From: Pseudomonas lini
GTDB lineage: Bacteria; Pseudomonadota; Gammaproteobacteria; Pseudomonadales; Pseudomonadaceae
Direction: 5' to 3'
Assembly (NCBI RefSeq): GCF_001042905.1
Contig: NZ_JYLB01000008.1
Location: 124,001-188,000, forward strand
DNA: 64,000 bases
Of this stretch, positions 59,793-64,000 are shown one piece after another. Position numbers and translations under genes: made by a program. Numbering within the stretch: the first letter of the stretch is position 1; each line of letters begins with the position of its first letter. The notes under the pieces were generated by a model that saw nothing but the letters and a program-made list of their open reading frames with translations, was not told the origin of the DNA and ran no database searches.

Positions 59793-61388
59793 ATGAAAAT
59801 GCTTCCCCTACGAGCGGCCATCGCTGCCGCGTTGCTGAGTGTCGCCGTCGGCGCCTCGGCCAAACCCTTGGTGGTCTGTACCGAAGCCAGTCCGGAAGGC
59901 TTCGATATGGTCCAGTACACGACTGCAGTCACCGGCGATGCGGTGTCCGAAACCATTTTCAATCGTCTGGTGGGCTTCAAGCCAGGCACCACTGAAGTAA
60001 TTCCGGCATTGGCCGACTCGTGGGACATCAGCGAGGACGGTCTGACCTACACGTTCCACCTGCGCAAAGGCGTCAAGTTTCACACCACCGATTATTTCAA
60101 GCCGACCCGCGACATGAACGCCGACGACGTGGTCTGGAGCTTCCAGCGTCAACTGGACCCGAAACACCCATGGCACAAACTGTCGAGCGTGGGCTTCCCG
60201 TACTTTGAAAGCATGGGCTTCAAAGAGCTGCTCAAAAGCGTCGAGAAGGTCGACGACAACACGGTCAAATTCACCCTGACCCGCCGTGAAGCGCCGTTCC
60301 TGGCCGACATCGCCATGGCCTTCTCCTCGATCTACTCCGCCGAGTACGCCGATCAGTTGCTCAAAGCCAACAAGGCCGGCGACCTGAACAGCAAGCCAAT
60401 CGGCACCGGCCCGTTCGTCTTCCAGCGTTACGCCAAGGACGCTCAGGTCCGCTTCAAGGCCAACCCGGATTACTTCGGTGGCAAGCCCCCGGCTGATCCG
60501 CTCATATTCGCGATCACCATCGACAACAACGTGCGCCTGCAAAAACTGAAGGCCGACGAATGCCAGATCGCGTTGTATCCCAAACCCGATGATGTCCCTA
60601 GTATCAAAGCCGACCAGAACCTGAAGGTCGACGAACTGGCCGCAATGACCACCAGCTACACCGCGATGAATACCACTCGCAAATACATGAGCGATGTACG
60701 CGTACGCAAGGCGATAAACATTGCATTCGACAAGCCGACTTACGTCACTAGTTTGTACGGCAAGGGCAACGCCGTCATTGGTACCGTTCCCTATCCTCCG
60801 ACCCTGCTAGGCTTCAACGACAAACTGAAAAACCCACCGCGCGACCTTGATAAGGCCCGTGAACTTCTCAAGGAAGCGGGTGTACCGGAAGGTACCGTGC
60901 TGACGCTGTTTACCCGCAACGGCGGCGGCCCCACCAACCCGAATCCACTTCTGGGCGCGCAAATGATGCAGTCGGATCTGGCACAGATCGGGCTCAAGCT
61001 CGACATCCGGGTCATGGAATGGGGAGAGATGCTCAAGCGTGCCAAGAATGGCGAGCACGACTTGGTATCGGCAGGCTGGGCCGGCGATAACGGCGACCCG
61101 GATAACTTTCTTACGCCGAACCTGAGTTGCGACGCAGCGAAAAACGGCGAAAACTACGCCCGGTGGTGCAACAAGGAATTCCAGGACTTGATCGACAAGG
61201 CTCGCGGCGGCACTGACCCGGCTGCCAGGGCGGCGCTCTACGAACAAGCGCAGGAAGTTTTCGACAAGGACCAGCCATGGATTCCCATGGCCTATCCGAA
61301 AATGTTCACGGCAATGCGCAAAAACGTCGAGGGCTACCACCAGAGTCCTCTCACAACCAATAACTTCGCCACCACCCAGGTGAAGTAG
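59793..61388 (+). CDS. Di/tripeptide ABC transporter substrate-binding protein (third copy)
   Basis: A 531-aa SBP_bac_5 periplasmic protein with signal peptide MKMLPLRAAIAAALLSVAVG, cleaved near ASAKP. It is more distant from copies 1 and 2 (VCTEASPEGFDMVQYTTAV instead of FCSEGSPAGFD; GTGPFVFQRYAKDAQVRFKAN) and is closer to classical DppA. In P. aeruginosa this is the position of DppA4, adjacent to dppBCDF. The start has AGAGGG upstream. A stem-loop separates it from dppB, which would allow excess binding protein over the permease. Confidence 0.93.
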   Translation: MKMLPLRAAIAAALLSVAVGASAKPLVVCTEASPEGFDMVQYTTAVTGDAVSETIFNRLVGFKPGTTEVIPALADSWDISEDGLTYTFHLRKGVKFHTTDYFKPTRDMNADDVVWSFQRQLDPKHPWHKLSSVGFPYFESMGFKELLKSVEKVDDNTVKFTLTRREAPFLADIAMAFSSIYSAEYADQLLKANKAGDLNSKPIGTGPFVFQRYAKDAQVRFKANPDYFGGKPPADPLIFAITIDNNVRLQKLKADECQIALYPKPDDVPSIKADQNLKVDELAAMTTSYTAMNTTRKYMSDVRVRKAINIAFDKPTYVTSLYGKGNAVIGTVPYPPTLLGFNDKLKNPPRDLDKARELLKEAGVPEGTVLTLFTRNGGGPTNPNPLLGAQMMQSDLAQIGLKLDIRVMEWGEMLKRAKNGEHDLVSAGWAGDNGDPDNFLTPNLSCDAAKNGENYARWCNKEFQDLIDKARGGTDPAARAALYEQAQEVFDKDQPWIPMAYPKMFTAMRKNVEGYHQSPLTTNNFATTQVK

Positions 61389-61397
61389 ATAAGAAAC

Positions 61398-61430
61398 GCC
61401 CGGCATCGCTGACCCCAGCACTGCCGGGCA
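61398..61430 (+). other. Intercistronic stem-loop between binding protein and dppB
   Basis: GCCCGGCA and TGCCGGGC are perfect eight-base arms separated by 17 bases, with no T-run. Such structures often protect the abundant upstream binding-protein mRNA while permitting some read-through to the permease genes. Confidence 0.6.
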
Positions 61431-61461
61431 CGCCTAACCGGCTGATGAGGTACCACACAAG

Positions 61462-62472
61462 ATGTTTAGTTTTATTGCCCGCCGATTGGGGTTACTGATC
61501 CCCACGTTCTTCGGCATCACCTTGCTGACTTTCGCGTTGATTCGCATGATTCCAGGCGACCCCGTGGAGGTAATGATGGGCGAACGCAGAGTCGACCCCG
61601 AAATGCATGCTCAGGCAATGGAACGCCTAGGTCTGAACAAACCCCTGTATGCCCAATATCTGGATTACATCGGCAAGTTGGCCCACGGCGATCTCGGCGA
61701 ATCCCTGCGTACCCGTGAAAGCGTCTGGACCGAGTTCAGCTCTCTATTCCCCGCGACCCTGGAGCTGTCCATGGCCGCCCTGTTGTTCGCCGGCATCCTG
61801 GGCCTTCTGGCCGGGGTGATCGCGGCACTCAAGCGAGGATCCCTGTTCGACCATGGGGTGATGGGCATCTCCCTGGCGGGATACTCGATGCCGATCTTCT
61901 GGTGGGGCCTGATCCTGATCATGTTCTTCTCGGTGAGCCTGGGCTGGACCCCGGTGTCCGGGCGGATCGACCTGCTCTACGACATCGAGCCGCGCACTGG
62001 CTTCATGCTGATCGATACGCTGCTGGCCGATGACGTCGGGGCGTTCTTCGATGCCCTGCATCACCTGATCCTGCCGGCCATCGTGCTCGGCACCATCCCG
62101 CTGGCGGTGATCGCGCGGATGACCCGTTCGTCGATGCTCGAAGTGCTGCGTGAAGACTACATCCGTACCGCACGCGCCAAAGGCCTGTCGCCCTCGCGCG
62201 TGGTGTTCGTTCACGGCCTGCGTAACGCACTGATTCCGGTACTGACCGTCGTCGGCCTGCAAGTCGGCACACTGCTGGCCGGTGCGGTCTTGACCGAAAC
62301 TATTTTCTCTTGGCCCGGCATCGGCAAATGGCTGATCGAAGCCATTGGCGCACGGGACTATCCCGTGGTGCAGAACGGCATCCTGTTAATCGCCTGCCTG
62401 GTGATTCTGGTCAACTTCGTAGTGGACGTCCTCTACGGCTTTGCCAACCCACGCATCCGTCATCAGCGCTGA
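61462..62472 (+). CDS. dppB: Dipeptide ABC transporter permease DppB
   Basis: A 336-aa inner-membrane permease of the DppB/OppB type. It has six spans, a large periplasmic loop (about 105-230) and the EAA-type loop with the permease signature EDYIRTARAKGLSPSRVVFVHGLRNALIPV. FGITLLTFALIRMIPGDPVE at the N-terminus is characteristic. The ATG at 61462 follows a weak GAGG ribosome site. It is followed by dppC after ten bases. Confidence 0.96.
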   Translation: MFSFIARRLGLLIPTFFGITLLTFALIRMIPGDPVEVMMGERRVDPEMHAQAMERLGLNKPLYAQYLDYIGKLAHGDLGESLRTRESVWTEFSSLFPATLELSMAALLFAGILGLLAGVIAALKRGSLFDHGVMGISLAGYSMPIFWWGLILIMFFSVSLGWTPVSGRIDLLYDIEPRTGFMLIDTLLADDVGAFFDALHHLILPAIVLGTIPLAVIARMTRSSMLEVLREDYIRTARAKGLSPSRVVFVHGLRNALIPVLTVVGLQVGTLLAGAVLTETIFSWPGIGKWLIEAIGARDYPVVQNGILLIACLVILVNFVVDVLYGFANPRIRHQR

Positions 62473-62482
62473 GATCAAGACC

Positions 62483-63394
62483 ATGACCACTCTCACTACA
62501 CCGGTAGCAGTCGATCAAAGCCTGCTGTACCCGTCTCCGTACAAAGAATTCTGGCAAGCGTTCTCCAAGAACAAAGGCGCCGTCGCCGGCCTGATGTTCA
62601 TGCTGCTGGTGATTTTCTGCGCGATCTTCGCTCCATGGGTCGCACCGCATAACCCGAGCGAGCAGTACCGCGACTTCCTGCTGACCCCGCCGTCCTGGCT
62701 GGAAGGTGGGCAAATCCAGTTCCTGCTCGGCACCGATGAACTGGGTCGCGACCTGCTGTCGCGACTGATCCACGGTTCGCGCCTGTCCCTGCTGATCGGC
62801 TTGTCGTCGGTGGTGATGTCGCTGATTCCGGGCATCCTTTTGGGTCTGTTCGCCGGGTTCTTTCCGCGCGTGCTCGGCCCGACCATCATGCGTCTGATGG
62901 ACATCATGCTGGCCCTGCCGTCCCTGCTGCTGGCCGTGGCGATTGTCGCCATCCTCGGCCCTGGCCTGATCAACACCATTATTGCCATCGCCGTGGTTTC
63001 GTTGCCGTCCTATGTTCGTCTGACCCGCGCCGCGGTCATGGGCGAATTGAACCGCGACTACGTGACGGCCGCGCGCCTGGCCGGTGCCGGTCTGCCACGC
63101 CTGATGTTCGTCACCGTGCTGCCCAACTGCATGGCGCCGCTGATCGTTCAGGCCACCCTGAGTTTCTCCTCGGCGATTCTCGATGCCGCGGCACTGGGCT
63201 TCCTCGGCCTTGGCGTACAACCGCCAACGCCTGAATGGGGCACCATGCTGGCTTCGGCTCGTGACTACATCGAACGTGCCTGGTGGGTGGTGAGCTTGCC
63301 TGGTTTGACCATTTTGCTCAGCGTGCTGGCAATCAACTTGATGGGCGACGGCCTGCGCGATGCGCTGGACCCGAAACTCAAGAACGCCGCCTGA
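62483..63394 (+). CDS. dppC: Dipeptide ABC transporter permease DppC
   Basis: A 303-aa permease pairing with DppB. N-terminal OppC-type segment QAFSKNKGAVAGLMFMLLV, then six spans and the loop signature RDYVTAARLAGAGLPRLMFVTVLPNCMAPL. FLGTDELGRDLLSRLIHGSR is typical of the family. The start is the ATG at 62483 (MTTLTTPVAVDQ); an earlier in-frame ATG at 62441 overlaps dppB and has no better ribosome site. dppD follows after ten bases. Confidence 0.95.
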   Translation: MTTLTTPVAVDQSLLYPSPYKEFWQAFSKNKGAVAGLMFMLLVIFCAIFAPWVAPHNPSEQYRDFLLTPPSWLEGGQIQFLLGTDELGRDLLSRLIHGSRLSLLIGLSSVVMSLIPGILLGLFAGFFPRVLGPTIMRLMDIMLALPSLLLAVAIVAILGPGLINTIIAIAVVSLPSYVRLTRAAVMGELNRDYVTAARLAGAGLPRLMFVTVLPNCMAPLIVQATLSFSSAILDAAALGFLGLGVQPPTPEWGTMLASARDYIERAWWVVSLPGLTILLSVLAINLMGDGLRDALDPKLKNAA

Positions 63395-63404
63395 GGAGAT
63401 TAAA

Positions 63405-64000
63405 ATGTCACTGTTAGAAATCAAGAATCTCAACGTTCGCTTCGGCGACGCCAACGCCGTTCCGGTGGTCGACGGTCTCGACATTACCGTGGAGAAAGGC
63501 GAAGTGCTGGCCATCGTTGGCGAATCGGGTTCCGGCAAGTCCGTGACCATGATGGCGCTGATGGGCCTGATCGAGCATCCAGGGATCGTCACTGCCGACG
63601 CCCTGAATTTCGACGGCAAGAACATGCTCAAGCTCAGCAACCGTCAACGTCGGCAAATCGTCGGCAAAGACCTGGCCATGGTGTTTCAGGACCCGATGAC
63701 CGCGCTGAACCCGAGCTACACCGTCGGTTTCCAGATTGAAGAAGTGCTGCGCCTGCACCTGAAAATGTCCAGCAAACAAGCCCGCAAGCGTGCCATCGAA
63801 CTGCTGGAAAAAGTGGAAATCCCGGGCGCCGCCAGCCGTATGGATGCCTATCCGCATCAACTGTCCGGCGGTATGAGCCAGCGTGTTGCAATCGCCATGG
63901 CAATTGCCGGCGAACCGAAACTGCTGATCGCCGACGAACCGACCACCGCGCTGGACGTAACGATTCAGGCGCAAATCATGGACCTGCTGTTGGCCCTGCA
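63405..64000 (+). CDS. dppD: Dipeptide ABC transporter ATPase DppD, N-terminal part
   Basis: The first 198 codons of an ABC ATPase that powers DppBC; the window ends within the gene. Walker A GESGSGKSVT, the Q-loop in VFQDPMTALNPSYTVG, signature LSGGMSQRVAIAMAIAG and Walker B LLIADEPTTALDVT are present. GAGGAG lies before the ATG. The oligopeptide-type C-terminal extension with cysteines should lie beyond the edge, and dppF is expected next. Confidence 0.95.
   Translation, partial: MSLLEIKNLNVRFGDANAVPVVDGLDITVEKGEVLAIVGESGSGKSVTMMALMGLIEHPGIVTADALNFDGKNMLKLSNRQRRQIVGKDLAMVFQDPMTALNPSYTVGFQIEEVLRLHLKMSSKQARKRAIELLEKVEIPGAASRMDAYPHQLSGGMSQRVAIAMAIAGEPKLLIADEPTTALDVTIQAQIMDLLLAL

Noticed and set aside
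1..64000. tRNA, rRNA, prophage, integron or plasmid-origin features
   Set aside because: I looked for cloverleaf tRNA arms with conserved TTCGA loops, phage structural genes, integrases and iteron arrays and saw none that could be supported.

Overview
The window is a stretch of a fluorescent-group Pseudomonas chromosome. The evidence is high-GC coding, the Pseudomonas versions of many housekeeping proteins, a backbone gene order that matches (from memory) the P. aeruginosa hisC to dppBCDF segment, and a heavy load of the REP-type palindromes typical of the P. fluorescens group. No rRNA, tRNA, CRISPR array, transposase or prophage structural gene is visible.

Region by region. (1) 1-7410, minus strand: hisC (partial), hisD and hisG, then murA, ibaG and the mlaFEDCB phospholipid-transport operon. 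(2) 7688-14721, plus strand: an envelope and nitrogen block, kdsD-kdsC-lptC-lptA-lptB-rpoN-hpf-ptsN-rapZ-ptsO. (3) 14821-18856, minus strand: a ZIP metal transporter, a 272-bp nested inverted-repeat element, and the iron-starvation operon fagA-fumC-orfX-sodA behind a Fur-box-like sequence. (4) 19072-32488: pmbA and tldD around darP, then a long minus-strand run mreB-mreC-mreD-maf-rng-yhdP-nitrilase-tldD. (5) 32699-37923, plus strand: gatCAB, a small RlpA-like lipoprotein, a CaCA antiporter and a carboxymuconolactone-decarboxylase-family protein. (6) 38079-47414, accessory: an AEC transporter and a galactarate/glucarate operon (kdgD, semialdehyde dehydrogenase, MFS transporter, garD), with a FadR-type GntR regulator nearby. 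A two-gene plus-strand unit with a textbook LexA/SOS box lies between the operon and the regulator. (7) 47606-53503: an SbmA/BacA-type ABC exporter, RoxR/RoxS, a SIMPL-domain protein, a NIPSNAP protein and a DUF6124-type protein with a structured leader. (8) 54102-64000, plus strand: the di/tripeptide uptake locus, with a dppA remnant, two similar DppA-type binding proteins, an OprD-family porin, a third binding protein, dppB, dppC and the start of dppD.

How the genes work together. The kds, lpt, mla and murA genes serve outer-membrane and wall precursor supply. rpoN, ptsN, rapZ and ptsO form the usual sigma-54/nitrogen-PTS cluster. The fag operon swaps iron-dependent fumarase and superoxide dismutase for iron-independent versions when iron is short. 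The galactarate operon funnels aldaric acids into 2-oxoglutarate. The opdP-dpp cluster moves peptides from the outer-membrane pore through periplasmic binding proteins to an ABC importer.

The strongest candidates for something new are four. The SOS-controlled pair at 44898-46527 encodes a signal-peptide-less protein with a phospholipase C-like zinc motif plus a 63-aa partner. The DUF6124 leader RNA at 53504-53674 is open in frame and carries two stable hairpins. A 14-base sequence is shared by the kdgD and gntR promoter regions. The cloverleaf-like repeat element abuts sodA. mreC also appears to start at a rare ATT codon.
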